From WLMZ01 sp031410915 (GTDB lineage: Bacteria > Actinomycetota > Acidimicrobiia > Acidimicrobiales > Ilumatobacteraceae): a stretch of DNA of 64,000 bases. The notes below the pieces were generated by a model. It saw only the letters and a program-made list of their open reading frames with translations. It did not search any database and was not told the origin of the DNA. A program made the translations under genes and the position numbers. The DNA lies in the NCBI GenBank assembly GCA_031410915.1, contig JANNZY010000147.1:72820-136819 (forward strand), in the 5' to 3' direction. Within the stretch, counting starts at the first letter, position 1, and the number at the start of each line of letters is the position of its first letter. Shown here piece after piece: positions 34,273 through 44,283 of this stretch.

Positions 34273-35696
34273 TCGGACTGGGCTCCCCCGGCACGGCCGA
34301 GCGCAGCGCGCAGCCTGCGCAGCACTTCGTCACGCCCGAGCAACACCAAGGACTCGAACAGCGGCGGGCCGACGGTGCGTCCGGTGACGGCGACGCGAAT
34401 CGGTGCCTGCGCCTTGCCGAGCTTCAATCCGTGCTGCTCGCCGACAGCGAGCGCGACGTCCTTCAGCGCGTCGGCGTGCCACGCGACCGTGTCGTACGCG
34501 GCGATCACGTCGGCCAGGATGTCCAGCGACTTGGGGGCGTCCATCACCTTCGTGAACGCAGCGTCGTCGATGGGCGCGTCGGGCAGGAACAGGAAGTCGA
34601 CGTAGCCGGGAACTTCGTCCAGGCGACCGACGCGTTCTTGCACCAGCGGCGCGACCTGCTCGAACAGCGCTGGATCGAAGCGCTCGCACGGCCACGGCAC
34701 GTCGTCGGCGGCCAGGAATGGTTGCGCGGCTGCGACGAAGTCGTCGACCGGCAGCGCACGGATGTACTCGCCATTGAACGCGGTGAGCTTCTTGATGTCG
34801 AAGAACGCCGGTGAGTGCGTGACGTCCTCGAGCCGGAACTGATCGACGACCGTGGTCCAGGGCACGATCTCGGTGTCGCCCCGCGGAGCCCAGCCGAGCG
34901 TCATCAGGTAGTTGACCATCGCATCCGCCACGATGCCCTCGTCGCGGTACTGCTCGACCGCCACCTTGTCGCGACGCTTGGACAGCTTCTTGCGCTGCTC
35001 GTTGACCAGCACGGGCACGTGCGCCCACACCGGCACCTCGTCCCCGAGCGCCTCGAACAGCATCTGCTGCTTCGGTGTGTTGGGAAGGTGCTCTTCGGCG
35101 CGCACGACATGGCTGATGCGCATCGTGATGTCGTCGACCACGTTGGCCAGCAGGAACACTGGTGTGCCGTTGCTGCGCAGGAGCACGAAGTCTTCGATGT
35201 TTGCGTTGTCGAACGACACGTCGCCACGCACCAAGTCGGTGACGACGGTGGTCCCGTCGGGAACGCGGAACCGCAGCGCATGGCCGGGTGCCGGCCCCAG
35301 CCCGCGATCACGCGAGTGGTTGTCGTAACCCTGCGCGCCGGCCGCCTTGGCCCGCTCTTGGATCTGCTCGCCGGTCAGGTCGCAGTAGTAGGCGTGGCCG
35401 GACTTGTACAGGCGCTGCGCGGCAGCGATGTGCTCGGCGGCGTACCGGCTCTGGAAGTACGGGCCCTCGAAGTGCGGATCATCGGCGCGCACCCCGATCC
35501 AGGCCAGCGCGTCGATGATGCCCTGCGTCCACTCCGGCCGGTTGCGGGCCTCGTCGGTGTCCTCGATGCGGAGCACGAACGTGCCACCCGTGCGCAGCGC
35601 AAGTGCCCAGTTGTACAGCGCGGTGCGCGCCCCGCCGACGTGGAAGAACCCGGTGGGCGAGGGTGCGAAGCGGAAGCGGAGCGGACGGTCGGACAT
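34269..35696 (-). CDS. gltX: glutamyl-tRNA synthetase
   Basis: The class I synthetase attaches glutamate to tRNA-Glu and probably tRNA-Gln. Of 475 residues, the HIGH-type motif is PSPTGFFHVGGART (HVGG at 19-22) and the KMSKS-type motif is KLSKR at 237-241. VLRIEDTDEARNRPEW and GTPVFLLANVVDDITMRISHVVRAEEH are diagnostic of GluRS. The first gene of the gltX-ydcF-tRNA-Gln-tRNA-Glu unit, it places the enzyme and its substrates side by side. The start ATG matches family length. It is divergent from the patatin gene at 35781. Confidence 0.95.
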   Translation of the reverse strand: MSDRPLRFRFAPSPTGFFHVGGARTALYNWALALRTGGTFVLRIEDTDEARNRPEWTQGIIDALAWIGVRADDPHFEGPYFQSRYAAEHIAAAQRLYKSGHAYYCDLTGEQIQERAKAAGAQGYDNHSRDRGLGPAPGHALRFRVPDGTTVVTDLVRGDVSFDNANIEDFVLLRSNGTPVFLLANVVDDITMRISHVVRAEEHLPNTPKQQMLFEALGDEVPVWAHVPVLVNEQRKKLSKRRDKVAVEQYRDEGIVADAMVNYLMTLGWAPRGDTEIVPWTTVVDQFRLEDVTHSPAFFDIKKLTAFNGEYIRALPVDDFVAAAQPFLAADDVPWPCERFDPALFEQVAPLVQERVGRLDEVPGYVDFLFLPDAPIDDAAFTKVMDAPKSLDILADVIAAYDTVAWHADALKDVALAVGEQHGLKLGKAQAPIRVAVTGRTVGPPLFESLVLLGRDEVLRRLRAALGRAGGAQSE

Positions 35697-35780
35697 GCGG
35701 CCATCAGGCTATCGGCGACTCGCCGGGCGCCCGGGCCGGTTTGGTTGCGCACCAGCACGGATGCCGCTAGCAATGGAGTC

Positions 35781-36626
35781 ATGACAGCGAGGGACGAGCT
35801 GCTCGAACACCTGCCCCGTCCCGTCGCGTTCGTGCTCGGCGGCGGCGGCAGCCTCGGTGCCGTGCAGGTCGGCATGATGCGAGCACTGCTGGAGCGAGGC
35901 ATCACACCGGACATCGTCGTCGGCACGTCGATCGGTTCGTTCAATGGCGCGATCCTGGCCGCCGACCCGTTGACCGCGGTCGAGAAGTTGGAGCAGTTCT
36001 GGCGGAGCTCGAAGCGCGTCGACGTGCTGCCGCTGCGCGGCGTCAAGCCGATCCTGCATTGGCGGCGGACCAAGCAGAGCTTCTACCCCAACGACGGGTT
36101 GGTCCGCTCGATCGACTCGATGCTTGGTGACTTCAAGCGTATCGAGGACCTTCGCATCCCATATGGCGCGGTCGCCATCGACGTGCAGCGTGGCACGCCG
36201 GTGCTGTTCCGTGAGGGCAGCCTGGCCACTGCGATCCTGGCCAGCGCGGCCATCCCCGGACTGTTCCCTCCGGTCGAACGCGACGGTCGCATCTTCTACG
36301 ACGGAGGCCTCGGCAACAACGTGCCGATGCGCGATGCGATCGGGATGGGCGCCCGCTCGCTCGTCGTCCTGGACACCACGAGCCCGACCATCGACCTGGC
36401 GCCACCGCAGGGATTGATGGAGCTGTTCTCCTACGTGACCGAGGTGTACGCCCGGCAGATGGTGTTGCGCGACCTGGCCGAGCTGTCGCACGTGCCGATC
36501 CTGTATCCGCCGAGCCCTGCACCGGGCACGCTCTGGCCGTTGGACCTGGAGCACACCGAGGAGCTGTTGTTCAACAGCTACCTCGACACCAAGGAGTACC
36601 TCACGCTGAAGATGGCTGCGACCTGA
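35781..36626 (+). CDS. patatin-like phospholipase
   Basis: The 281-residue protein has the full catalytic dyad of the family. The oxyanion loop is GGGGSLGAVQVG (20-31), the nucleophile is S50 in GTSIG, and the catalytic Asp is D174 in DGG (FYDGGLGNNVPM). It would hydrolyse acyl esters in lipids. There is no signal peptide, so it acts in the cytoplasm or at the inner membrane face. GGAG sits just before the ATG at 35781. The TGA comes 15 nt before the convergent glutamate dehydrogenase gene. Confidence 0.9.
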   Translation: MTARDELLEHLPRPVAFVLGGGGSLGAVQVGMMRALLERGITPDIVVGTSIGSFNGAILAADPLTAVEKLEQFWRSSKRVDVLPLRGVKPILHWRRTKQSFYPNDGLVRSIDSMLGDFKRIEDLRIPYGAVAIDVQRGTPVLFREGSLATAILASAAIPGLFPPVERDGRIFYDGGLGNNVPMRDAIGMGARSLVVLDTTSPTIDLAPPQGLMELFSYVTEVYARQMVLRDLAELSHVPILYPPSPAPGTLWPLDLEHTEELLFNSYLDTKEYLTLKMAAT

Positions 36627-36640
36627 TCACAGGAAGCCGA

Positions 36641-39600
36641 TCAGTACAGGTTGCGCAGCTGGCGTAAGCCGACGGTGAGCGTCGTGATGTCGAACGTCTC
36701 GCCGCGACGGACCTCGTTGAAGATGGTCGTCACCCGCGACAGCGACCGCTCGTTGCGACTCATCCAGTGCTCGACGCTGCCGCCGTCGCGCACGACATCC
36801 TCGGTGAGCTCGGCCAAGCCGTTGAGCAGGTCGTCACGCAGCGCCGATCGGGCCTGGGTCTCCCACCGCGTCGAGCGCGGCAGCGCACCGACGCCTTCCC
36901 ACAGCCACAACAGGTCGAGCCGGTCGAACAGCTCCCAGTACCGAGCAGCGACCGTCTCCAGATCCGAGCGGTGCCGGGCCGCGATGTCGATCACGTCGAA
37001 ACCCGTGTGCAGCAGGGGCCACACGGCAGATTGCTCGGCCAGTGACTCAGGCACACCCGCGGCCAGGCGACTTGCCCACGTCGAGTGGGTGATCGCATTG
37101 AGCTGACCGCGCAGCACGTCGTCGTAGCGCGACGCGAGACGCTGCATGGACGGCCCGAACTCGCGGGTCACCTCGGCCAGGTTGATCGGTGCCCGCCGGC
37201 GGCGGAGAAGCCACAGCACACCGCGTTCGGTCATCCGTCGCGCCTCGAGCAACAGATCCAGCTTGACGTCCAACTTGACGTCGTTGCCGAGCGCCTCGAT
37301 GGAATCCCACAGATGTTGCAAACGGAAGATGTCGCGCGATGCCACCCAAGCGCGGGCGATCTCGGTGATCATCGTCCCGGTCTGCTCGGTGATGCGATGG
37401 TCGAACGACGTGCCCGACAGGTTGACCATCTGATTGACGAGCTCGGTCGTGATGATCTCGCGGCGCAGCCGGTGGCTCTTGATCTCGGCCAAGAAACGGG
37501 TCTGCATGTTCTTCGGGAAGTAACGAATCAGCTCGGCTTCGAGATACGGGTCGTCGGGCAGCTCGCTCCGCAAGATCTCGGCGGCGTCGGCATTCTTCGT
37601 GTAAGCCAGCAGCACGGCGAACTCCGGTGTGGTCAATCCCTGACCGTTGGCTTGCCGTTCGGCCAACTGGCGATCGGCCGGCAAGAACTCGAGCGAGCGG
37701 TTGAGCCAGCCCTCGGACTCGAGTGCGTGCAGGTACCGAGTGTGCACGTTGATCATCGGGAACGCCTGCTTGCGAGCAATGGTCAGCGCCAGCGTCTGGG
37801 CCCGGTTGTCGTCGAGCACGAGCTCGCCGACCTCGTCGGTCATCGAGGCGATGATCTCGTTGCGCTCGTCATAGGTCAGATCGCCGCGCTGCACGCACCC
37901 GTTGAGCACGATCTTGATGTTGACCTCGTGATCGCTGCAGTCCACACCGGCGGAGTTGTCGATCGCGTCGGTGTTGATCAGGCCGCCGTTCAGTGCGTAC
38001 TCCACCCGGCCGCGCTGGGTGAACCCGAGGTTTCCGCCCTCTCCGACGATGCGACAGCGCAGCTCGTTGCCGTTCACACGCAGCGAGTCGTTGGCCCGGT
38101 CGCCGACATCGGCGTTGGTCTCCGTCGACGCCTTCACATACGTGCCGATGCCACCGTTCCAGAACAGATCGACGGGCGCGCGCAGGATGGCCGAGATCAA
38201 CTCGTTGGGTGCCAGCTCGTCGGCCTCGATGCCGAGCCGGCGCTGCATCGCCGAAGACACCGGGATCGCCTTCATCGTGCGCGCGTACACACCGCCGCCC
38301 TGGCTGATGATCGAGCGGTCGTACTCGTACCAGCTGCTGCGCGGCAGGACGAACAGGCGAAGTCGCTCGGTGTAGGACTCATGCGGGTCGGGCTCGGGAT
38401 CCATGAATATGTGGCGGTGATCGAACGCAGCGATCAGCTTCACGTTCGCCGAGCGCAACAGGCCGTTGCCGAACACGTCGCCGGACATGTCGCCCACGCC
38501 GACGACCGTGAGCGGATCGGTGTCGGCATTGCGGCCGATGACCTGCGCGTGGCGGCGCACGCTCTCCCACGCCCCACGAGCGGTGATGCCCATCACCTTG
38601 TGGTCGTATCCGACGCTTCCGCCCGACGCGAACGCGTCACCGAGCCAGAAACCGTACGACTCAGCGATGTCGTTGGCGACGTCGCTGAAGGTGGCGGTGC
38701 CCTTGTCGGCTGCGACGACGAGATACGGATCGTCACCGTCGTAGCGCAGAGTGTCCGCCGGCGGTACCACGCGGCCGTCGACGATGTTGTCGGTCAGGTC
38801 GAGCAGGCCGGCGATGAACTCGCTGTAGCAATCGACCACCTCTTGGCGCATCGCGTCGGCCTCCGCCGGCGGGCGCTTGACGACGAAGCCGCCCTTCGAA
38901 CCAACGGGCACGATGACCGCGTTCTTCACCATCTGCGCCTTCATCAGCCCGAGCACCTCGGTGCGGAAGTCCTCGCGCCGATCGCTCCAACGGATGCCGC
39001 CGCGGGCGATGCGCCCGCCGCGCAGGTGGATGCCCTCCACCCGCGGCGAGCAGATCCAGATCTCGTACAGCGGTCGCGGCAACGGCAGGTCGGGCACCTT
39101 CGCCGGATCCAGCTTCAGCGCGATGACGCAACGCTTACCACCGTCGGCACCCGAACGGAACACGTTGGTGCGCAGGGTCGCGTCGATCACGTCCGCCACC
39201 GTGCGGCAGATGCGGTCCTCGTCCAGGCTCGGGATCGCCTCCAGCGCGGCGTCCAGCTCGATGCGGACGGTCGCAACCTCGTGGGCTCGCGCGTCGTCGT
39301 CGGCAGCGGAGCCGAAGCGAGCCTTGAACATCCGAACCAACAGCTGCACGACGAGCGGGTACTTCGCGAGCGTCGTTTCGATGTACCGCTGGCTGAACGG
39401 GAACGCCGTCTGGCGAATGTACTTGGCGTAGGCGCGCACGATCTCGACATCGCGTGCGGTCAGGCCGGCGACGAGCACGAGACGGTTGAAGCCGTCGCTC
39501 TCCACCGTGCCGGCGAGCAGCTCGCGGAACGTGGCCATCACTTCGTCCAGCGTCTCGTTCGTGACCGCGACGTCGTCTCCGACGCGCACCCCGACGTCGT

Positions 39601-41344
39601 ACAGCGACACTGTCGAATCGTTCACGTGCAGCTGGAACGGCCGCTCGTCGATCGCCTGCAGGCCGAGCTGATCCAGCACCGGCAGCAGCTCGGACAGGGT
39701 CAGCGGCGCGTCACGGCGATAGATGCGGAACCGGCGCTCGTTCTCGGGCAGCGTGCCGGGCGAGACGAATGCCGTGGTCGTCGACTCCGCCGACGACAAC
39801 AACTCGTCGATCTTCTGCGCGTCCAACACGGCCAGGTCCGGCGTCGTCAGCGACATGTAGTCACTGGTCATTCGCGCGCTGTACGTGCGCGTCAGGCGAT
39901 CTGCCTCGGCCTCGCCCAGGCCAGCGACCAGTGCCGTGCGGAAGCGGTCCTCCCAGCGTTGTGTCAGCTGATCGACCTCGACGCTGAGCCGGGCCAGGTC
40001 GGCCTCGGTGACAGCCTGCGGGCGGCGGATCTCGACGGTGACGCGGGCCAGTGGGCTGGTCGAGACGAACGAGTCGAACGTCATCCGCGACGCGTTCGTC
40101 GAGCGGGCCACGAGCGCGGCCACGCGCTGCGGCGTTTCGGGAGTGACCCGGGCGCGGGGAAGGTAGACAGCCAGGGTCTGCCAACCGCTCTCCGGCGAGC
40201 GCAACTCCAGCACCCGCACGAGCGAGCGCTCCTGCAGTCCGACGATGACCATCGCGACATCGGCCAATTCGTCGCGACCGATCTCGAAGATCTCGTCGCG
40301 CGGGAACGTCTCGAGCACGTTGCGCAGAGCGCGTCCCGTGTGGCTCGACGGATCGAACCTGCTTCGTTGCAGGATCCACGCGACTCGCTCGCGGATCAAC
40401 GGGATCGTCGACACCGAGGCCCGGTAGGCGGCTGCCGAGAACAGACCGAAGAACCGCTCTTCGCCGACGACTGCGCCATCGGCACCGATGCGCCGCACGG
40501 CGACGCACGCCGGCCGGGCGTGGCGGTGGATGTCTACCTCGCCGTCGGTGCGCACGATCGAGACCAGCGCGTCGCCACCGGCGTACACGGGATCGATGTC
40601 GTCGCGCATGCGCTGCAGGCCGAGCTGCGAACCCTCGACGACGCGCAGCTCGCCGGACTCCACCGTGTACGACGCGGCCCCCAAGAAAACGAAGTGCTGG
40701 CGCGTCAACCAGCCGAGCAGCTTGGCCACTTGGTCGGCCTCGGTCGCGGTGTGGCCTTCGGCCGGCGTGTCGCTGAGCGACTCGGCCAACTCGAGCGCGC
40801 GCTCGCGCATCGCCGGGTTGTCGCCGACGACGGCCTGCACGTTGGCGACGCCCTCGCGGACGAGGTGCTCGACACGGGCGGCGACCTCGGGCGTGCAACG
40901 CGCGATCTCCATCTGCGTCCACGCTTCGCGCAACGGTCCTTCGCCGACAGTCGTCAACTCGCCGTCGGCGTCACGCTCGACATCGAGCCAGGGGTGCACC
41001 ATCAAGTGGATGGCCAGCCCGAGGCTGTCCAGCGCAAGGCGGATCGTGTCGACCATGAACGGCGCGTCGTCGGTGATGACGAGCAAGCACGAGTGCGCCC
41101 CGTCAGCTGTGTCGCGTACGTCGACCAACGTCTCGCCGGGCTTTCGGTAGCGACCGAAGCGAAGATGCGAAAGCGAGGTCGCCGCCATCACGTCCGGTTT
41201 GGCAGCCAACTCGTCGTTGGCGATCTCGTCGAGGAAGTGGCCGGTGAAGGCGGTGGCGAGGTCGCGCTCGGCCGGTTCGGCGAGCGCACGGACACGGTCC
41301 ACAACCGTGGCCAGACCCGCGGAGAGAGACTCCCGGTGTGCCAT
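36641..41344 (-). CDS. gdh: large NAD-specific glutamate dehydrogenase (GDH-180 type)
   Basis: The enzyme oxidises glutamate to 2-oxoglutarate and ammonia with NAD. At 1567 residues it fits the 180-kDa family. The N-terminal ACT-like region includes CLLVITDDAPFMVDTIRLAL. The catalytic core holds GGIRWSDRREDFRTEVLGLMKAQ, VPVGSKGGFVVKRPP, and VVAADKGTATFSDVANDIAE, and the NAD-binding part reads VVGVGDMSGDVFGNGLLRS. The C-terminal helical domain ends VGLRQLRNLY. The ATG at 41344 is the first that starts the recognisable MAHRESL domain; a longer frame to 41509 is less likely. Divergent from the DUF2237 gene. Confidence 0.93.
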   Translation of the reverse strand: MAHRESLSAGLATVVDRVRALAEPAERDLATAFTGHFLDEIANDELAAKPDVMAATSLSHLRFGRYRKPGETLVDVRDTADGAHSCLLVITDDAPFMVDTIRLALDSLGLAIHLMVHPWLDVERDADGELTTVGEGPLREAWTQMEIARCTPEVAARVEHLVREGVANVQAVVGDNPAMRERALELAESLSDTPAEGHTATEADQVAKLLGWLTRQHFVFLGAASYTVESGELRVVEGSQLGLQRMRDDIDPVYAGGDALVSIVRTDGEVDIHRHARPACVAVRRIGADGAVVGEERFFGLFSAAAYRASVSTIPLIRERVAWILQRSRFDPSSHTGRALRNVLETFPRDEIFEIGRDELADVAMVIVGLQERSLVRVLELRSPESGWQTLAVYLPRARVTPETPQRVAALVARSTNASRMTFDSFVSTSPLARVTVEIRRPQAVTEADLARLSVEVDQLTQRWEDRFRTALVAGLGEAEADRLTRTYSARMTSDYMSLTTPDLAVLDAQKIDELLSSAESTTTAFVSPGTLPENERRFRIYRRDAPLTLSELLPVLDQLGLQAIDERPFQLHVNDSTVSLYDVGVRVGDDVAVTNETLDEVMATFRELLAGTVESDGFNRLVLVAGLTARDVEIVRAYAKYIRQTAFPFSQRYIETTLAKYPLVVQLLVRMFKARFGSAADDDARAHEVATVRIELDAALEAIPSLDEDRICRTVADVIDATLRTNVFRSGADGGKRCVIALKLDPAKVPDLPLPRPLYEIWICSPRVEGIHLRGGRIARGGIRWSDRREDFRTEVLGLMKAQMVKNAVIVPVGSKGGFVVKRPPAEADAMRQEVVDCYSEFIAGLLDLTDNIVDGRVVPPADTLRYDGDDPYLVVAADKGTATFSDVANDIAESYGFWLGDAFASGGSVGYDHKVMGITARGAWESVRRHAQVIGRNADTDPLTVVGVGDMSGDVFGNGLLRSANVKLIAAFDHRHIFMDPEPDPHESYTERLRLFVLPRSSWYEYDRSIISQGGGVYARTMKAIPVSSAMQRRLGIEADELAPNELISAILRAPVDLFWNGGIGTYVKASTETNADVGDRANDSLRVNGNELRCRIVGEGGNLGFTQRGRVEYALNGGLINTDAIDNSAGVDCSDHEVNIKIVLNGCVQRGDLTYDERNEIIASMTDEVGELVLDDNRAQTLALTIARKQAFPMINVHTRYLHALESEGWLNRSLEFLPADRQLAERQANGQGLTTPEFAVLLAYTKNADAAEILRSELPDDPYLEAELIRYFPKNMQTRFLAEIKSHRLRREIITTELVNQMVNLSGTSFDHRITEQTGTMITEIARAWVASRDIFRLQHLWDSIEALGNDVKLDVKLDLLLEARRMTERGVLWLLRRRRAPINLAEVTREFGPSMQRLASRYDDVLRGQLNAITHSTWASRLAAGVPESLAEQSAVWPLLHTGFDVIDIAARHRSDLETVAARYWELFDRLDLLWLWEGVGALPRSTRWETQARSALRDDLLNGLAELTEDVVRDGGSVEHWMSRNERSLSRVTTIFNEVRRGETFDITTLTVGLRQLRNLY

Positions 41345-41496
41345 TGATCTGCAACTTTCTGTTTCGACAACGCTGGCGAAACGGTGCGGACCGTGGGATC
41401 GATCCGAGCGACAGAGTAGCGCCCGTGCCGGTGCGGCAAGCGCTGGCGGCGGGCGTGGACCGAGCATCGGGGCCCTGCACGTGGTTCGATGTGTGC
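41345..41496. promoter_or_regulatory. divergent region between gdh and the DUF2237 gene
   Basis: The 152-nt gap lies between outward-facing genes, so it should hold both promoters. No -35/-10 pair or palindrome was clear enough to place. Confidence 0.3.
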
Positions 41497-41868
41497 ATGG
41501 CTCAGACACAGATCAACGTGCTCGGCAGTGAGCTCGCCCCGTGCTCGCTCGATCCGCTCACGGGTTACTACCGCACCGGATGCTGCGAGAACCACGGCGA
41601 CGACCCCGGTCTGCACGTCGTCTGTGCGGTGATGACCGACGAGTTCCTGGAGTTCAGCAAGGGCGCCGGCAACGACTTGAGCACCCCGATGCCGCAGTAC
41701 GGATTCGCCGGTCTGCGCGACGGTGATCAGTGGTGCCTGTGCGCCCCGCGCTGGCAGGAGGCGCTGGAAGCGGGTGCTGCGCCGAAGGTACGTCTGGCCG
41801 CCACGCACGTCTCGGCGTTGGAGTACAGCTCGCTCGCCGACCTCCGCGAGCACGCGGTCGACGGATGA
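41497..41868 (+). CDS. DUF2237 family protein
   Basis: The 123-residue protein matches the DUF2237 pattern: NVLGSELAPCSLDPLTGYYRTGCC, then DPGLHVVCAVMTDEFLEFSK, NDLSTPMPQYGF and GDQWCLCAPRWQEAL. Conserved Cys pairs (GCC, WCLC) suggest a structural or metal role. Function is unknown in the family. The ATG at 41497 opens the domain. Its stop overlaps the next start as ATGA (41865-41868). Confidence 0.88.
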   Translation: MAQTQINVLGSELAPCSLDPLTGYYRTGCCENHGDDPGLHVVCAVMTDEFLEFSKGAGNDLSTPMPQYGFAGLRDGDQWCLCAPRWQEALEAGAAPKVRLAATHVSALEYSSLADLREHAVDG

Positions 41869-42734
41869 CGCCGGATGCTGCCCTCGCGCCGGCTCGTGAG
41901 TGGCTGGCCGAGCAGATCCGTTCCCGCGTGGTCGGCGACAACCCCAGCGAGAAGAACCAGCAGATCTTCGACTCGCCTGGCGAACGCTGGTTCGCGCCGG
42001 ACAGCCCGATCCGGATGGTGCACGCCGACGCATCGATGTTCATCGGCGGGCTGCGCGCGCTGCTGCTGCAGTCGCTGCACCCACTGGCGATGGCCGGTGT
42101 CGCCGAGCACAGCGACTACCGCGCCGATCCCTGGGGTCGTCTCCAACGCACTGCTGACTTCCTGGCGACCACCACGTTCGGTCCGGCCGACATGGCCGAG
42201 CGGGCCGTCGCGACCGTCAAGCGGGTGCACCGGCGCGTCGTCGGCGTCGCGTCGGACGGTCGCTCGTACGCAGCGAACGACCCGCACCTCTTGCACTGGG
42301 TGCACCTCGCCGAAACCGACAGCTTTCTGGCTGCGTATCAGCGTTTCGGTCGCACACAACTGACACCCGCCGAGGCCGACAGGTACGTGGCTGAGGCGGC
42401 GGTGGTGGCGAGCGCCCTCGGTGTCGTCGAGCCGCCGACCTCGACGGTGATGTTGCGCCAACAGCTGCGCAACTTCCGCCCCGAGTTGCACGGCACCCGC
42501 GAGGCCCGCCAAGCAGCGCGGTTCTTGCTGATCGAGCCGCCACTCCCGCTGGCTGCGCGGCCGGCATACCTCGCGCTGGCCGCGGCCGCCGTGTCGTTGC
42601 TCCCGACGTGGACCCGTTGGCCGCTGCGGCTGCCGCTGTTGCCGGTGAGCGAGCGGTTGGTGGTCGGCCCGACGGGCAAGGCCGTGACCGAGCTGATCAG
42701 GTGGTCCATGCATCGCCCCACGCCGGCGAACTGA
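41865..42734 (+). CDS. DUF2236 (oxygenase MpaB-like) protein
   Basis: The 289-residue protein matches the MpaB-like DUF2236 family. It has RMVHADASMFIGGLRALLLQSLHPLAMAGVAEHSDYRADPWGRL and HWVHLAETDSFLAAYQRFG, with histidines that in the family contribute to haem binding. LLPTWTRWPLRLPLLPVSERL is a hydrophobic C-terminal segment. Known relatives oxidise hydrophobic compounds such as latex or mycophenolic-acid precursors; the substrate here is unknown. It is translationally coupled to the DUF2237 gene. Confidence 0.85.
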   Translation: MTPDAALAPAREWLAEQIRSRVVGDNPSEKNQQIFDSPGERWFAPDSPIRMVHADASMFIGGLRALLLQSLHPLAMAGVAEHSDYRADPWGRLQRTADFLATTTFGPADMAERAVATVKRVHRRVVGVASDGRSYAANDPHLLHWVHLAETDSFLAAYQRFGRTQLTPAEADRYVAEAAVVASALGVVEPPTSTVMLRQQLRNFRPELHGTREARQAARFLLIEPPLPLAARPAYLALAAAAVSLLPTWTRWPLRLPLLPVSERLVVGPTGKAVTELIRWSMHRPTPAN

Positions 42735-42837
42735 CATCGGCCCAAGCGGTCCCCGCTTGACGGCATCTTGAGTGTCATCACCTACCGCGATCTCCTAGGC
42801 TCGATGGCCGCAGGCGACGGAAGAGGGAAGAACGCGC

Positions 42838-44271
42838 ATGAGCACGCTGCCACCACCACCATTCGGCCCCGACAACACCGGCCAGGGCGGTGGGGGTCAG
42901 CCCGGCGGCTTCGGGTCGCCGTCGTTCAACCCGCCGGGCCCACCACAGCCGCAGTACCAGCAGCCCCAGTTCCAACCGGCGGGTCAGCCGCCGTCGGGAT
43001 CGGGCGGCAAGAAGACGGGCGCAATCATCGCCGGCCTGGTGGCAGTCGCCGCGCTCGCCGGTGGCGGCATCTACATCGCGACCAGGGGTGACGACGACTC
43101 GTCGTCCGCGTCCACCGACGAGACCTTCGACACCGAGCCCGACATCACGATCGAGGACATCACCGTCCCCGACATCACGATCGGGGACATCACCGTCCCC
43201 GACGTCACGCTGCCGGACAGCATCCCCGAGGTCACGTTTCCCGACATCACGTTGCCGGACATCAGCGTGCCCACGAGCGAAACGTCCGACACCGTCGCGA
43301 TTCCCGACGGTGCGATCGACCTGACTCACGGCGTGTACGTGCCACTGCCCGACGGTTGGTCGCAGACCAGCGCCGAGGGCGAGGTGCTGACCATCTCCGG
43401 CGGCACGAGCAGCATCGCGCTGCAGGTTCTGGAGCGCGTCGCCGGCGAAGATCCGGTGACCGCCATGCAGGAATACATCGACACATTCGATACCGACTAC
43501 CCGGCCGTGTCATACAGCCCGACGAGCCTGATCGACACGCTCCAGGGTTCGCGACCGGTCAAGCTGTACCGCGTCTACTACCGCACCTTCGATCCCGATG
43601 ACGAGAACGGATCGGGCATCACTGGCGGCGTCTACGTGTACATGCGCAGCGACGGTCTCACGATGGTCTACGACGTCTACGGCAGCGAGGACGACGTGCC
43701 CGGTTTGGAGGGCAGCGACCTCACCACGTTGGAGACCAGCTTCGCCGCGGCGCCGGCCATCGCCGACTCGGTCGACCTCGTCGACCACGAACCGTTCCAA
43801 GTCAAGAGCGCAACCCCGTACGTCGAGGTCGAAGGCTTCGTCGGCTTCTACGCGGCCCCTGGCTTCACCGTCGCCAACAGTGGCGGTGGCAACGGCATCG
43901 TCACGACTGCGGCGATGACCGTTCAGGTCCTCAAGCTGACCGGACAGCCGAACGTGGACGCGGCGGTCGCCAGCGCGCAGACCCACCTGTCGAACTTCTA
44001 CTCGAACCTGTCGTTCGGCACGCCCAGCGTGTACGACCCGGACAAGTACGGCGTGATCCATCGCGGTGTCGGTTGGGACGCAACGTACACAGCCGACGGC
44101 CGCCAGTCGGCAGGCGCGTTCGACCTGTTCTTCGACCCGGCCAGCGGCAGCGCCTATCTCGTGTCGCGTGGCTGGTTCGTCGACCCCAACGACCCCGACA
44201 CCGAACCGAACGAGACCGAGGCCGACTTCATGTACTCCAGCTTCATCGAGTCCTTCACCAACATCTCGTAG
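42838..44271 (+). CDS. membrane-anchored extracytoplasmic protein with Pro/Asp-Ile-Thr repeats
   Basis: The 477-residue protein has a cytoplasmic Pro/Gln/Gly-rich N-terminus, then a membrane helix at about 60-80 (TGAIIAGLVAVAALAGGGIYI). An acidic stalk of DITVPD-like hexapeptides follows (about 100-145: DITIEDITVPDITIGDITVPD). The outer part has two similar domains beginning at YVPLPDGWSQTS and VEGFVGFYAAPGF. Asp/Glu density and the absence of Cys fit an exported actinobacterial protein. GAGG upstream of the ATG (AGAGGGAAG at 42822-42830) supports the start. No family is recognised. Confidence 0.78.
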   Translation: MSTLPPPPFGPDNTGQGGGGQPGGFGSPSFNPPGPPQPQYQQPQFQPAGQPPSGSGGKKTGAIIAGLVAVAALAGGGIYIATRGDDDSSSASTDETFDTEPDITIEDITVPDITIGDITVPDVTLPDSIPEVTFPDITLPDISVPTSETSDTVAIPDGAIDLTHGVYVPLPDGWSQTSAEGEVLTISGGTSSIALQVLERVAGEDPVTAMQEYIDTFDTDYPAVSYSPTSLIDTLQGSRPVKLYRVYYRTFDPDDENGSGITGGVYVYMRSDGLTMVYDVYGSEDDVPGLEGSDLTTLETSFAAAPAIADSVDLVDHEPFQVKSATPYVEVEGFVGFYAAPGFTVANSGGGNGIVTTAAMTVQVLKLTGQPNVDAAVASAQTHLSNFYSNLSFGTPSVYDPDKYGVIHRGVGWDATYTADGRQSAGAFDLFFDPASGSAYLVSRGWFVDPNDPDTEPNETEADFMYSSFIESFTNIS

Positions 44272-44283
44272 GTCGCGACGGAA

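Noticed and set aside
37085..41347. 1420-codon open frame on the plus strand opposite glutamate dehydrogenase
   Set aside because: It is antisense to a well-supported gene, with Arg/Gln/Val/Asp-rich low-complexity sequence and no motifs; such frames are expected opposite high-GC3 genes.
42838..43290. DNA repeats coding for DITVPD as a possible CRISPR-like array
   Set aside because: They are in-frame hexapeptide repeats in a stalk region, with no spacers of constant length. No CRISPR array was seen elsewhere in the window.
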